A stretch of DNA of 64,000 bases from Whitmania pigra (taxonomy: Eukaryota > Annelida > Clitellata > Hirudinida > Haemopidae), in contig JAJTWR010000266.1 in NCBI GenBank assembly GCA_021613335.1, positions 682,001 to 746,000 of the forward strand. Direction: 5' to 3'. The notes beneath the pieces were generated by a model. The model saw only the letters and a program-made list of their open reading frames with translations. It was not told where the DNA came from and did not search any database. Positions 35,742 to 50,722 of the stretch are shown here, piece by piece. Made by a program: the position numbers and the translations under genes. Every line of letters starts with the position of its first letter. Position 1 is the first letter of the stretch.

Positions 35742-38398
35742 AAGTATGATATTGTATCTTCTGCTGAGACATTGTATGAAGATGGATTACGTTTAATTAA
35801 TTATGGCCTTAGGTTAGACCAATTAGACATACTACTGCGAACCATTGTAGATCAGAGGCAGACTTTCCAATGCAGTTTTGCACTTCTCCAGAGCCAGGTA
35901 TTGAACTGTTGATGGATGGATTGGAGCGCTTAACTTGCCATAGACTGAAATAGTACGTCTGGAGTTTTAAAAGCGTAATAGTATTTTATTTTATTAAGTT
36001 TTATTAGGATTACTGATGCTGTTACGATCTATGTAATAGGCAATTTTGATTATTATGAATATTATTATTATTATTATTAAAATTATCAGGATTGAAATAA
36101 TTATCAGTATTGCGTCTACACTTGCACCCACTTTTCGAACTCTCAGGAGAGTTTTCCAATCCTGATAGCAGATGAAGTTCTTACCATCCACCTCCAACCA
36201 TCCAACCATCCATCCATCCATCCATCCATCCATCCTTCCATCAACACTTTCCTTCCAGATTTTCATCATCTCTCCGCATCTGCATCGAGTTTTAAATCAC
36301 TTCCACTGGTATTGAGTAGGTACCAGTACTGGTGCATTCCAATAAGCTACCTCTATTTACATTTGTGGCGTGTTGTGATATCTGAATGGGTTTACTGAAT
36401 TGGTCAGCATTCGTCTAGTGTTACCGTGGAGAATAAGAAATTCTATGAAATTCTATTAGTTAGCTTTTCTAGCCGGCTAATCAATTTTCAAACGACTAAT
36501 CAATTTTTATCGAGATCAATCAAGGTTGTTGTCGGTGTTAGAGGAGCGATTTCATGTGACTGTTGTTTGGCTTCGAAAACTCTTTGAAGTGATTGATTAT
36601 CCGCTGAAAATAATAAACATTCACTTTCCATGGGACCTCATTAACTAGGTCGGAAAGGATACGATATTGAAATGATACAAATCGCCTTGTCTGCAGTTTC
36701 AAATCCAATGCTCTGTTGGCTTCCCACACCATGTTTTGTTGGTTTTGTTGCGAATGACTTGAAACTAAGACGACATGTCAATCGACCTGTGTGTCTTTCT
36801 TGATGGTTTCGATGGCTGGTAGATTGGTGTCTGAGTGCTTGTTCTTCTATTCGTAATCGTCCTCAGTTCTCCGACGAACCAAAGTGCGCTGCTTGGCCAG
36901 TGCACGACCGCTCGACACAGGTGCAAACTTGTGTCATCCCCCCCTGTATGTGTGGAACTGTGTGACCTCTTTTCAGTTCAGATTGCTCGCTGACAGATCG
37001 AACTGATTGCCTTAAGACGATGGCATTCCACCTTATTCGGCACGTCTTTCCATGGCTCGCTTCCCAGGAATATTTGCACCGACATTAGCTGGTCTATCGC
37101 TTGTATTTATCATCGTTGACTCTGCTCTTTATTTTCATTTAGTCTGGCTCCGATTGTGTCTACGAGAATGTCTGTGTGGTCTAAGTTGAGAGAGAGCGTG
37201 TTAGCATATTTGACTTACAGGTGCATACGACGTGGGTGTTTATCCCCAGCCGTCAAAACCTGCCAGTTAATGCTGTCAGATACAATCGAAATACGAAATC
37301 GATTCTCTGTTTCTGACATTGTTGATGACTCGAGCTAGTCATGAGCCGTGATTCCTTGTCGAAACATGTATTCAAACACCTTGCTTGTTCGCCTTTCACG
37401 ATTGTCAAGTGCCATTGCTTCATTTTCTGAATCGAACCAGCTTCTATGTGTTTCTCTGAGGATCGATTGATCTTGCAATCGAATTTGACCGTCAAAATCC
37501 AGGACAACTGCCCCTTGAATGCTGACTAACAATTTCATCAAACAAGTTGACATTCAAAAGCAAAAACGTGGCTAGAAGCGACCTCCATTTTGTATTGGTT
37601 TTCTACTCAACTTGCTTCGGGCACATGTCTACACGTGAGATAAACTTGAGCAGAGGGTTGTTTAGATACAACAGCAGACAAATTAGACTCTTGAAATTTA
37701 GTTATTTAAGTATTAGTATTTTCTTAGAATTTCTGTAATTAAATTAAAATATAATTATAAGTTTAATATGACAATCATCTTTCCTGTGTTCTTTAGAGTT
37801 GATGTTAATTAAGGGCCTTATTAGATGCTGGTGTCTGCTAATTGATACGTAATTCGGGCGTAATAGCGACTGGCTTGATACCCCGAGGTATTGCGTTCAC
37901 CATCGCATGCACAAGGATGTCGATGGATATGGATTTACACTTGATTTCCTCTTCTCAAGAGATTGCCATCTCTGCAAAATAGTAAATAAGAATGTCCTTT
38001 TTAATAAGAATGTCATGATTTATGACTAATAACTTTTACGAGTCTAACATTGACCATTGAATTTGAATATTGTTCAACAGTAGTTGAGAAATGGATTTAA
38101 CACTTTGGCTTGTAATCCGGGCTGATTGCGGATCTAAAATTTATTTGCATATTTTAGCTTTTTATTTTTTTTTTACTCAGGCTTAATAAGCTGGAGTTAT
38201 CCATCTATGGACAGACATTAACTTACGCAATAACTACAATCCTACAATGTTTTGACGTATTACGCAACATTCCTTATGAAAATGGTCTGACCAATTTTTT
38301 AGGAAATACTGTCAGCAATAACTTAGTAAATTGTTTCGGTGAAATGCCGAGATTTCTCTAACAATACTCTCACACATTTCACACGTTTCATCAAATTC

Positions 38399-38640
<242 letters not shown>

Positions 38641-41600
38641 TTATCACTCTTGTTGCTGAACAAATCCTTGTTGATTGTCGAGAGCAAATCTCCGTGCAGT
38701 GTTTACAGATGAACAACCTGTTAAACTATCCAGGTTCTTTGATCTTTTATGGTCCTTCAAACGTGGCTCGACATTGGATGTCGTCGACTATTCTCGATCC
38801 GCTACCGATTCATTCCACTTTTAAATTATGTTGCTTAAATTAACTTGCTTTTAAACGTTCATTATTAATTCATTTCACTTTTAAATTGTGTTGCTTAAAT
38901 TAGGTTATTTTTAACCATCCATTTATTACTTCATTTCACTTTTAAATTTTGTAGCCGTCACGTTTTAAATTATTTTAACTATTTATTGCTACATTCCACT
39001 TTTCAGTTGTTTGGCTATTGTGTTTATAATAATAATTATTATTATCTCGTTCCATTTTTAAATTACAGTCATTAATGCTTATAATAACTTTCAATTTTTA
39101 TTACCTTGTTCCACTTTTAAATTATGCATATCGTCTGCCAGCTTATCATAGGCAATATCGGTGTAATAACGTTTTAGTAGAAGCTTCAGTTAATATAAAA
39201 CTTACTGGCTGAAACTAACAATTTGCCTGTAGATCCTTTGCAAACAGATGGTTCAAAGACTTTAATATGCCGTAGTTGCAATAATTTTTTGATGGATTTC
39301 TTTTCGAGATCCCCATAGTTATGATACAATTTATGCGACTGTTACGTAACTGGTGATTGTAACTTCGGTCGCGCCATATTAACTACTTTTGTATTCGATG
39401 GTGAAACCTTCTTTAGCTCCCCAGTACTACCCAAAGCTACCCAAATATGTGAATCAGTTTAGCATAGGTGATAGATGTGCTAGCGATTAATTATGTCTTA
39501 AGCGTCATTTGATTAAACGGACAGTTTGTTTGATTCTAATTTATTACGTCATCTCGTTTATCTATTTGCCTGCTCATCCTTGCGTGCGGGATTTCAAACC
39601 TATCTGAATAACTTAAAAACTGAATATTCAAATATTCTGTCCGTCACGAACCAATAGTCTGCCTCGAAATCTCTAGCACCATTTCCACTTTGGCGCGCAG
39701 GCACAATATCGTCTGCGTGTATGTATATATAAACACTCTTTAACGAACCTGGAATTTTCTCCGCGGACGATCCAACATCTGGTTGTTTAGTGTTCTTGTT
39801 TACACGGCTGATACTATCTGGGAGTCCAACTATGTGCACCGGTTAAATGTTTGTATGTCAGATGTTGTTATCTTGTGATGTCGGTTGTGAATTAATTATG
39901 ATAATCATAATTATTATGAGTGTATATTGTTATTATTATTATTATTATGAGGTTTTAAGGTACGATATTTATTGGTTATTTTATTTCAGACCTCTTCGTC
40001 ACACACCAACTTCAAGACACTGTCCCTACCCTAATCCAAGCTAACACCTACATCCTCAGGTGAATGAATGTTCATAATTATAACTATAATTATTATTATT
40101 ATTATTATTGACGTCGAAGTAATTATCAAAGCATTTATTTATTTTTATTATTATTCTCGAAACTCGAGCATATTGTATACTTTTTTTAATTTAAAGCTAC
40201 AACCTTCAACCACAATTCACGTTGTAAACATTAGAGATGTTTAAGCTTTTATAGGTCGATAAGACCCTTTTGATGAAAATTACATACTCAGTTGTATTAC
40301 TTTTGAGGGTAAAGTTGTCATTGTAATTAAGTTTTTAAGTTGTAAACAAACAAGCCTGTAAACCAAAATGATCTCAGACAGTAAGTAGTTTAGGAAAGTA
40401 TTCCAGTCTGAGTGTTGAGTGCAATTGAGGAAACAGTCTCATATCCTTCCTGCACTTCATCTGCGATATTCACAAGATAGTCTCTCTGATCAAAGGACAG
40501 AGATGCGAATCGACGGGCCTCCAATAAAACATGTAAAAAAGATCGCCTAACAAACTAATCAGCGTAAAGTAAACATACAAAGAATTAGAACAAAAATAAA
40601 AACAAAGAACTTTGCAACTTTACTAAGTGTCGTCGTAAGTAGGAGTTTTTTTTAAATTAAATTACTACGACTTCGCACATCTCTTGTTTACGTTTTCTTC
40701 GATACGCGATAAGATTTTTATTTTAACGTTAAGAGTTTTTTCTCTGAAAGTCTTTCTAATTGAAAGGTTTTGTTGCGAGTTTTGTTAATAATAAATTGAT
40801 TTGCATATGTTACGCTTCGTACATGAGTCGCATCAACATTAGAATGGCGTTTGTTCTGATTTCTGAACGCATTGAAGTTAGTCCTCAGAAGCCATTTTGA
40901 ATGCGTGGAACATGTCAGAAAACATTGCGTAACCGATAGGTGAGTTAGCAGTCTGATCTTTAGCACCGCTGAACAGCGCAGTTTGTAGTTGAAAGTAGAC
41001 TGAAATTGCACGATATTCAACACATTGTAACTTTTATTGGTGCAGAATGAAAGAAAATACAATTGCATCTTTTACCATTGATGTTTGATAAAAGTTACCT
41101 CAAGAAATCTTGCTGCTTTGTGGAGATAACATGGAGTTTGCGGCTTTCTGATAATGCCACTTCTCTTACAAACACCGCTTAGCATATCTTTGTATCTTAT
41201 GCCCTTGTACATTAGCTTGGTACTCAAACATCAAGATATCTGACATCATAGGAGATCATGTACACGATAAGATACAACGCTTAAGATTATCTTGATGCGG
41301 AAATGTAAAACTCTAAAATGTGCGTATTCTATAAATAACCATAGAATGAAAGTTGTTTTTTCTTTATTTTTCTAGAATTGGCTTAAATAAGCTAAGGAAA
41401 TGGGTATTTTCATCAAAATAAGAGATGTACTGGACACTGTCCTACATTTTATCTTCAATTTACTTTTCGTTTTCAATTCAATTCTGATCTTCTAAATTGA
41501 AATTCAAAACCAAAACTTGTGCAGTGCTTGTCAATACCATTCGTAACTGGAAGAACTGAAGCGAACTTTCTTAGTTACCGTACAGACGATTTTGTGGCTT

Positions 41601-42737
41601 TTAGCAATTCTTAGCAACATAAGTATTTATTACGCAATGCAATTTTACAATACGCAATATTACAATTTAGCAATGACATCACAGCTGGTCTCAACGTTAG
41701 ACAAGGAGTCACAATGACTCGTAAATGTTCTTTCTGTCCAGTTTCGTCAGTTTCATTACTTTCGCCGCGTCAACTCACCTGTCGAAAGCAATTAGTTCTG
41801 AAAACGCAGGTAGAACACGGGTAGTTAGCCTTTCGTCATTTCTGTAGGGCATGCAAACCAGTATATGACCTATGAACTGCTCGGGGTTGTTGTTGCAGGT
41901 TTTGTTGTGAGCGATGTTTTCCTGCAACAATTTCTGTTTAATTTTCAACTCGTGTTACTAGGTTACTAATGTTAATATGAGCGTGAAAATTATACGAACC
42001 TTGGGCGATTTTGTGGTCATTATTATTCGCGCGAATGTAATTAGTATTTTATCGATAACCGTGATTGTTAAAATAATGATTAGGTTTGATTTTTATTACA
42101 TTATGAACTTTAAGTTTTGAATTAATTTATTTTCTTAAAATATTACATCTAAATAATAATAATAATCATCATAACAATAATAATAATAATTAAGGATTTT
42201 TGACACCAAGGAAGTAACAGGGACTGACTTGATTGGCGTATCTAATTCTTTGTCTAATTAATCAAATGAGCTTGCAATCAAGCCATCCATCCGTCTGTCC
42301 TTCAATCAATCAGCCCACCTAACCATCAATTCTTCCATCCATCCATCCATCTATCCATCCATCCATCCACTACCAGTCAAATCACCTAGTAACAGAGCTC
42401 ATTACTTTCGCTTCTCCAGTTTTCCAAGCTTTTTGCTGAGCTGTGTAATCGTAATCGTAAATTTTACGATGGTCTATTGTTGTACCTATTGTTGTCATTG
42501 GTAACAGATTGTTGTCGTCGTTGGTGAATAGTAACATCATTCTTTTTGTACGTCCTTAATGGTGCATCGCTGCTAAAAGAATTGGGATTTTTAAACATTC
42601 GTTTTTCCTTCATTATGACCTTCCTTCAGTATTTTAATTTTTAGAAAATCATTTTTTATTTTACCATGACATCATTGCGATTAGTGATTTCCTGAATTTT
42701 TCATCCTTTTTGAGTTAATTCACCATTTATTCTTTTG

Positions 42738-43465
42738 CTAAATTGAGTTGAGGACAATCATCAAGAACCGCCAATTGATTCTGTCGTCTGCCAGGCTTCT
42801 GCCACGTAGGACATAATACAGTATCGGTGCTAACAATACAGTAGTTGTACCTGCAATATAATATATAATAATAACAATATAATTAAATGCATGCATAAAA
42901 AATATCATATATAACATCATATATAATAATAATAATTATATCATACTTCATGTTAATTACAGTATAATAACACATCTTATGTCATAATTATATCATAATT
43001 TATGTTAATCATGGTAAAATATAACTTAAATAATCAAACTAATGATAAGAATTCTCTTCAAAAGACTAAATAGTCGTTGCACGTGATGTCGAGAGCTTGT
43101 TATTGGCAGACGACAAATACAACGTTGGCGGGAATGATGCAGCAGACGATAAGTACTCGTTCGAGGGCCATCATTGGAATGTTTACCTTCCCGGTACTCG
43201 AACTTCCTGGGGATTGTAGGGTTCAATGCATTTCTGAACTTAGAGGATTTGAAAAGAAGAATTCAGTTTATTTTTCAATTGCCCTGGTAGCGAGGTACTT
43301 TGATAGAGAGGCTGTTAAGTGCAGTTGATGGAAATTAGTTGTAAAAACAAATACCCTGGTCTCTATTACAGTCAGCTGTTCACCGAGTATCACCGACATT
43401 CTGAATCTGTCTGTCAGACTTGTGTCCAGACTTGGAATGTGCAGTTCCGACGTTCGTTTTTGGCG
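42738..43465 (-). pseudogene. possible exons of a multi-pass membrane (7TM-like) protein
   Basis: Three minus-strand pieces look exon-like. (a) 43355-43465, acceptor TTTATAG, encodes HIPSLDTSLTDRFRMSVILG. (b) About 43085-43205 encodes VNIPMMALERVLIVCCIIPA, hydrophobic with an ERV triplet that resembles the end of a GPCR third helix. (c) 42738-42850, acceptor ATTGCAG, encodes VLLAPILYYVLRGRSLADD and ends in a TAG stop. Piece (a) can splice into (b) through donor CTCG|GTGAAC, but (b) to (c) does not agree in phase and helices are missing between them. A decayed or partly missed gene nested antisense in the Cdc25 intron is possible. The family assignment is a guess. Confidence 0.25.
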
Positions 43466-46400
43466 CTATAAAAATTAATTATTCATATTATTATTTTATT
43501 TTCTTGAATACGTCAATTCATACTGATTGAATTTCTAAATCTCTGCCATCTCGATCACTGACTGATTGAATGAATGATTGATTCAACCATCACTACGTCC
43601 TAATGGAAGACCAACCGCTTGAAAATTATACGAGATTAATTCAGGAATCCGGTGACACTACCACCCGTTGGAATGACTTTTCCACTCCGTCGATGTCATG
43701 ACGGCCGTGAAATTTGTATGAAAGAGGCATAAACAATGTCGTCGAGATGGTCTCGTTAATGGACAATGGGTCTTGTTAGCGACCGAATAAACATACCAAT
43801 GGGCAGACAATTGGACAATTGTAGTCCTTCATTCTCAACCAGTACGTGCCAGAACACCGATTTCCCTTTTGCTAAATGCCGAACATGTTTCGTTCGTTTG
43901 TTGGAAAATTTCATTCAATCGATGCGCATGTGTGTGTGTGTGATCTTTATTGATTATTTCATTATTTCATCGACATGAAATGTAGGCGCTATTCAATGAA
44001 AAGAGATCTTTTATTATCGAGTTTCATGTTCGTCAATCCGTTCCCAAACAATTCTTGTCCACACTAGACGTGTTGTCGTTGTTGTTGTTGTTGTTGTTGT
44101 CCAACTTGAATGTCTTACGACACTCGATACAATTCTTTCGATCTGTTCAGAGATTGGTCAAACACTGGCATTTGTCGGAACTCTTTGGAGTCCTTAGTGT
44201 GGTCCACACAAACTCATTTTATAACTTTTTCAAGATTTATTTCTCTAATAGAAAGTTGCCGATCTAATAATGGTGTCTCTAGATAAACATTACCATTTGA
44301 TTGGATCGATTAATTGGGATTAGATTCGGTAAGCTATGATGGGTATGTAATCGAGCATGCATGTGTTTGCTTAATGATGGCATTGTTTCCAATTTACTGA
44401 CATTTCCTGTTAAAGTTTTTTCAGCAAATATATGTATATATATATATATAATGTATATATATGTATATATGAATATATACATATATATACCTTAATTGTC
44501 ATTGAGAAGGCGAAGGTTGATTGAATAGAATTTTTTACAAATAAAAATTAAATTACTTTGCTTATTAATAATAGTTATTAATAATAATTTATCGACATAT
44601 TTTCTATGTTATGTTAACGCCACGATTTTTACGCTTGGGTCAGTGACATCATTCGCATTATTTTGACCTTAGACTGCCCAATTTTATTCAATTTCTTCTA
44701 AAATTCTAAAATCCAGTGCCCCCAGAAATGCTAGGCAAAGTTGGAGACTTATAACAAATGTTACCCTTTAGACTTCTTAAACACTATGGCTTAAGACCGT
44801 CTCAGCCGAATTCAGTCTAAGAATTGCATTAAAGATTGCCCAGAATTGAGGCTAAATAATCACAAGATTATTATTTAGTCAAGTTTTCAATGGAATACTT
44901 TGCAATGTAAACATGAAAGTCAATTCAATTCAATCCGAGCTTGCAAAGCTGATACCAAGCTGCTCAATATTTAGGCTTAATGTGTCCGAAATTGGTCGAA
45001 ATCATGTTACGAAAGTAATAATAATAATAATAATGAACAGGGATTAGTACTAATGCATACTAATAGGAACCAATGTTGCCAAAGTTTGCTCTACATACAA
45101 TGACTATACATATTCATGCATGACCATGCAGTAGTCTGGTTCCCGCCGCCTCGTTCACGGTCCAATGCTCTTTTGATATCGGTTTTGACGGCGGTTTGTT
45201 TAAATACCACCTAAACTGGCCATTTAAACGGACGGATTGATGCAACCTTGTTGGTGCGCACTGTGTTTCATTAATAAGCAAGTAGTGCGTGCTTTGATAA
45301 GCAGTCTTCGCAAGAGAAGCTGGTCATAACATCTCGTGTATGGACTACTGCTGCTGTTGCTGTTGATGTAGTTGTAGTTGTAGTTTGCATTACGAGCAGA
45401 GTCGTCAGTCGTTTCAAAAGATTCGGTGGAATTGTTGCGACGTTTGCATTCACGAGATAATTTTGGATATTTTCTTTCTTTTTAAAACTTCGAGGTGAGC
45501 TTAGAAATGTAACATTTTGAAACGTTCGAGAGGTCATCAACTTTCGACGTCTGAGTAATTTGATTATGCAAATCGAAAACGGCTGGAACCGAATACTGCA
45601 TGCCAGTAGTACTCCAGATAAAGTCCCGCTCAGCGGTTATCGCAATCTTGCCTCGTTCTCCGTTCTGGTAAAATTCGCATCGAAAGACGATTGTGTTCTC
45701 GATACGGAGGAAATTATCATTCGATTGTCTTTGTCACCGGTCAAAACCGGGCTGCTATTTTCATCCCAGTTGTGCAATCCATTGAACAATCTATTCGGCA
45801 ATGTCCAGGCCATTATAAGCGATCGATTGCGCAACCCCAGCTCTAACTCCGCCCACCCAGAGTGCTCTAATTGAGGTGCGCGCGTGTGGTAAAATACTTT
45901 CGCCACCCCGAACAGACGATGCACAACACGTGGTTGTTGTTATTGTTTGTCCAGTGCTTTCAGTGCTTTCAGTCTGTCGAACGTGTTCTTGTGTTTGAAT
46001 GCACTTGAGTGCATAGAAGAAGAAAAAGAAATTGTGGAGGTCGTTTTGAAGACCAAAATCGAACCTGGAGTTTGCCGAGCGATTTTGTGATTATCTTTTC
46101 CATGCTCTCTCTCTCTATCTATCTATCTCTTTTCCAGTGGTTAGTGGACTTTCTAAGCAGCTCAAAGAAGATCAATCATTTTCAGGATCAGTTTCTAAGA
46201 GCTCAAATAATTTAATCCAATTTACTGATGCAAAAGTTTCCTTTGAAATCAAAGTGTGGCTGAAATTTTGATTTCTTATGTTAAACATTCTTATTCGATC
46301 TGTTTGTACTTGACCAAATTTACCACCCTACTCAGAATTATTATTATTGCTTGTCACAATTGATTGCATAAAATCAAATCAAATAAAAGATTTTCATCCT

Positions 46401-46828
46401 TACTTCCTTAACGGTTAAACTTCAGTTACCTCACTTTCAAATTCATCATCACCTTATGGAAAGATTTTCCAAATGATCGTACCTGCAGAAGACTGACTGT
46501 TTAACAGTATAATTAGGAAATAATATCATCCTATCTCGTGCGCGCTTTCAAACATAAACACAGAAACGCAACCATGCGTGATCACGCGGTCATTTGTATC
46601 TTTTCTGAGGAAAGATGGGGGCATTCTTTGGGTAGATTCTTTGATCTTCATATTCATTGCATCTTGTAATTTGTGACGGTCAAGTCATTTCAACGAGTGC
46701 GATTCAATATGTCTTCTCTGAACGATTGAAATTAACAAAGCGGTTGTTCGAAAAAAAGAAATTAATTTGGCGGCTTTTTGAGATGAATTACGAAAGATCA
46801 ATTTTCGCGTAGGTGTGTGTGTGTGTGT

Positions 46829-47437
46829 GGCAAATGCCAGTAGTTATAATGCAGAGGTTATATCTGAATGGGGATCCATTGGCATTCCAATGTTTGAAAA
46901 TATTTTAAGAATATTTCATTGTCTTCTGTTTAAACCAGTCGTAAAATTATTATTCACGTGTCTTTGTGGGCAATGCTTGGTACTCAGGCATCTGTAATGC
47001 ATTTTGGTCTTCTGTACGTGATGGTTCTGTTTCACACTCACGTGGAATAAGTCCTTTTTACCGGAGATCGGAGTTTTTGGAAACATATCCTAATGTTTAC
47101 TTTATCTTAGAACTTATTTGTGTGTGTGTGTGTGTGTGTGTGTGTGGCAAATGCCAGTAGTTATAATGCAGAGGTTATATCTGAATGGGGATCCATTGGC
47201 ATTCCAATGTTTGAAAATATTTTAAGAATATTTCATTGTCTTCTGTTTAAACCAGTCGTAAAATTATTATTCACGTGTCTTTGTGGGCAATGCTTGGTAC
47301 TCAGGCATCTGTAATGCATTTTGGTCTTCTGTACGTGATGGTTCTGTTTCACATGCACATGGAATAAGTCCTTTTTACCGGAGATCGGAGTTTTTGGAAA
47401 CATATCCTAATGTTTACTTTATCTTAGAACTTATTTG
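46829..47437. repeat. 317-bp tandem duplication flanked by (GT)n
   Basis: Copy 1 (46829-47120) and copy 2 (47146-47437) are each 292 bp and, as far as I can read, identical except for three bases (in CACTCACGTGG versus CATGCACATGG). A GT run precedes, separates and follows them (46813-46828, 47121-47145, 47438-47473). The period is exactly 317 bp. Misalignment between GT tracts is the simplest origin, and it must be recent. Confidence 0.95.
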
Positions 47438-47442
47438 TGTGT

Positions 47443-47474
<32 letters not shown>

Positions 47475-47843
47475 TAAATCTCATAGTCATTCAGAATTTC
47501 ATATCACTGAGTAGATACTGATCATTTTAACATGTTGACAATTTAACATTTTAATAATTAAATTAGGGTGTTAATAATAATTAAAACATTATAATATGAT
47601 AGATTAATATGTGGCTTAATTCTGCTGATACTTATTAACTTGGTAACCACTGTCAGACCGTCAGAAAATGATTTAATCCATTAATAAACAATCAACAATA
47701 CCTGTTTAAGTATTTTCAATTAAGTGTTTGTTTAAAATGTAGTATTTAAATTTCTTTTATAATTTTATAACCAGTACATTATAAAGTGTACATCGACAAA
47801 TGATGAACAGGAATGGTAAAGATAATATTTTTATTATTTCCAG

Positions 47844-47886
47844 GTCACGGTCCGCCGAGCTCAGGAATTGAACCGACACAGCAAAG
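47844..47886 (+). CDS. candidate small Cdc25 exon (alternative acceptors)
   Basis: An acceptor (TTATTTCCAG) and a donor (CAAAG|GTTCGT) bound 43 nt. Only the inner acceptor (CCGAG, giving 27 nt at 47860-47886) keeps the frame from the 32.4-kb exon to the catalytic exons. The full 43-nt version is open in another frame as VTVRRAQELNRHSK, which continues through the next two exons to a stop (see findings). Skipping the 27-nt version also preserves frame. Confidence 0.35.
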
Positions 47887-49750
47887 GTTCGTTCGTTCAA
47901 AAATTAAAAAATGACATTTTGATAAAAAATATCTTAAAAGTTAAATTAAAATTAATAAACTGACGGAATGTTTACAATTTGAACGATTAAAGTTTGTTTA
48001 AAATGCAATTCGATGTTAATAAAAAAATTACATTTTTTAATAATTTAGGGATCATTTTGTAATTTAAAAAATATTTATTTAATATTTTAAAAGATATTAA
48101 TAATTATTTAATAAATAATACAATTCGGTTTCGTTATTTAAGTTTGTCGTTTCGTAAAATTGTTCAATTGGTTAAATTAAAATTCTCATTTTATTCGCTA
48201 GACGTCGCGAGCAATTTTTAATGGCGATCGATTTTGAAACTTACTTAAAACAAAAAAATTAATTAATTATTATTATCAAAGTCATAATCACCATCATTAT
48301 CATAGTCATCGTCGTCATCAAATCTAAGTTATAATCTAAAAATTAATGAATATCTTCGTAATTAAGAGTAGCAGACGAATTTGTGACAACACAACATCGT
48401 GACGCATGTCACAGAACGTCGTTAAAGGCGTCACAGACATGTAGTTGAACTTGTTAAACACTTGTTAACCTGACCATGTTATTACAATGGCTGTAATTGC
48501 AAGTTAGCTTAATTTAATTGCATACTTCGCATCAATTAGTCTTAATCGTGGCATCAACATTGATTGGGTTGAGCAATCGATATGAACATGTCATGTCTTT
48601 TAAACGTCTAAGTCACGCTCATGAGTAACTTGTTCATGGCCCGAGGACATGCATGGTCATTCAAGGATGGGTGCATGGATTTCAGGGTATTGTCCGAGCA
48701 ATAAGATGTTAATATAATCATTATAATCAATTTTATGATAATAATAAAAATGATTAATTTTATTATACAGTGTTTGTGGTAGTTATTTCATGTAATAAGT
48801 CATATAGTAATAATTATGTTTTAATATTACGTAAAATATGTCAAATAAAAATATGTCCAGAGATGCCACGGTGATATCATCGTCAGTAATATCATCATCA
48901 TCATCATCGTCGTCATCGTCGTCATCGTCATCATCATCATCATCATCATCATCAGTGGTACCATCATCATCATCTACATGATTTCCTTATTACTGATAAG
49001 ATCGTTATTGTTATTTTAATTAGTAGCAGTGGTTATTATTATTATTATTGTTATTGTTATTATTATTATTTTTTATTATTATTATTGATTTAAAAATAAA
49101 GGGCGAATATTCGAAATTCATGGACGAGTGAACCTCACAAATGAAGCGTGACTTTTAATCGAGAATTGAAAATGATTAAAAATTCATATTTTCAATAAAC
49201 CACTCTTTGATATCCGTCGTCACCTTAAGAACCAACGAACCATAACTGCGCATCAAAGATTGCTGGCCATCTGTGATGTTATTGTAAGACTAACACGTTA
49301 CGAATTGTTTGAATTATAGTTATAATAATCTATAAAATTTAATTATTTGTTGCCCTTTTACAACTAGTACAACTTAACTTTACTTAACCAATCAATCAAC
49401 CAATCAAGCGCTGTGACGTCACCATCTGGAAATTCCAAACGCCAATCCATAACTTTCCATCAATACTTGAACTCCATGAACAGATTACCATCTGAAATGA
49501 ACCTCCATTAAGATATTCTTCTCCATAGTTTATCATAGTTTATGACACGTCCCCTCAAATCATTTATCGCTTGATAACTGCGATTCCACCACGAACCACG
49601 ACTCATTACGACATGTCAGATGGGCTGGATGGTCGGGTAGGATCGTCCTTAATAATGCCACGGGAGACAAGGCCCGGCTTCCCCCTGGATCGGTTTATCT
49701 AAGTGACAATTCGGCTCGAAATTAAGTAATTAATATTCACTCCGTTAAAA

Positions 49751-49853
49751 CATTCACTCCTTGTAAATATTCACTCCTTGTAAATATTCACTCCTTGTAA
49801 ACATTCACTCCTTGTAAACATTCAATCCTTATAAACATTCACTCCTTATAAAC
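49751..49853. repeat. 17-bp tandem repeat
   Basis: About six copies of ATTCACTCCTTGTAAAC, the first ones nearly perfect and the last two with TATAAAC. Confidence 0.85.
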
Positions 49854-50722
49854 CTTATCTTCCTTAGCCTGATCACTGTGGGCCATTTTTAGACTTGGTC
49901 TCCTGAAGTTTGGACACTTTTTGAGATGCAAACTTACTCGATGCGCGTCCAGCTGCTGTAACCTGATGTTACAAGTTTGACGAGTTGAAGGACAATAGTC
50001 TCTCCCTGAGAGGTCTTACGTAATAAATTACAAGTGTAGTGACGATTAATTTACAAATTTAACTTAATAATAATAATAATCGTAATAACGCTTCATACAC
50101 GTGTCTAGGTATATGGAAAGTTTGCAGAGAACCTTCTAATGTTCAAGCAGTCGGCTTAAAAAATTCTAATCATTTCTATGACCAATAAATTATTTGTTTA
50201 CGCTTCCATAATAATAACACTAATAATAATAATAATGTTAATATTATTACATTATAATCAGGGTATAGTTACTTCGTAATGTTACGTAATGTTATCAGTG
50301 TCAGTTGTTAATTTACCATGACAATGTTGAACTTTCGTAACACAAGACGAGAAAGATTACATATTTTTGCAAAATTTTTAATTTGAATGCAATCTCATTC
50401 TTAATTGGACGTTTAGAAAGTAATATCATTAAATTGCTAATTATAATTTAATAATAATAATAATAATAATCATCATCATTATTACTGCAGTTTTATTATT
50501 GTATTATTCTTAATGTTATTACCACCATCATCATCATCATATTTTGTATCTGTCATTTGTAACAGGTTACAAATTATTAAGATTATAAGACAGCGTGTCC
50601 TTCATCCCGAAAATGGTGCCCTGTAAATGCCCTTGAATCCCCACTGTTTCACATCGATGCTTTCCCAACAATTTGAATCAACTCGCAACAACACGTCACC
50701 AGCGCACTTAGGCGCACGTAGA

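Noticed and set aside
39600..39839. 79-codon minus-strand frame (ends FEYSVFKLFR)
   Set aside because: It is coding-like in part, but with no splice signals, homologue or neighbouring exon I can identify.
40718..41068. 116-codon minus-strand open frame
   Set aside because: It is basic and Asn/Thr-rich with no recognisable motif or splice partner. Frames of this length can occur by chance in 64 kb.
45560..45874. 104-codon plus-strand frame in the Cdc25 intron
   Set aside because: It contains SPVK and looks mildly coding, but no acceptor or donor puts it in phase with the Cdc25 exons. The antisense frame is equally open.
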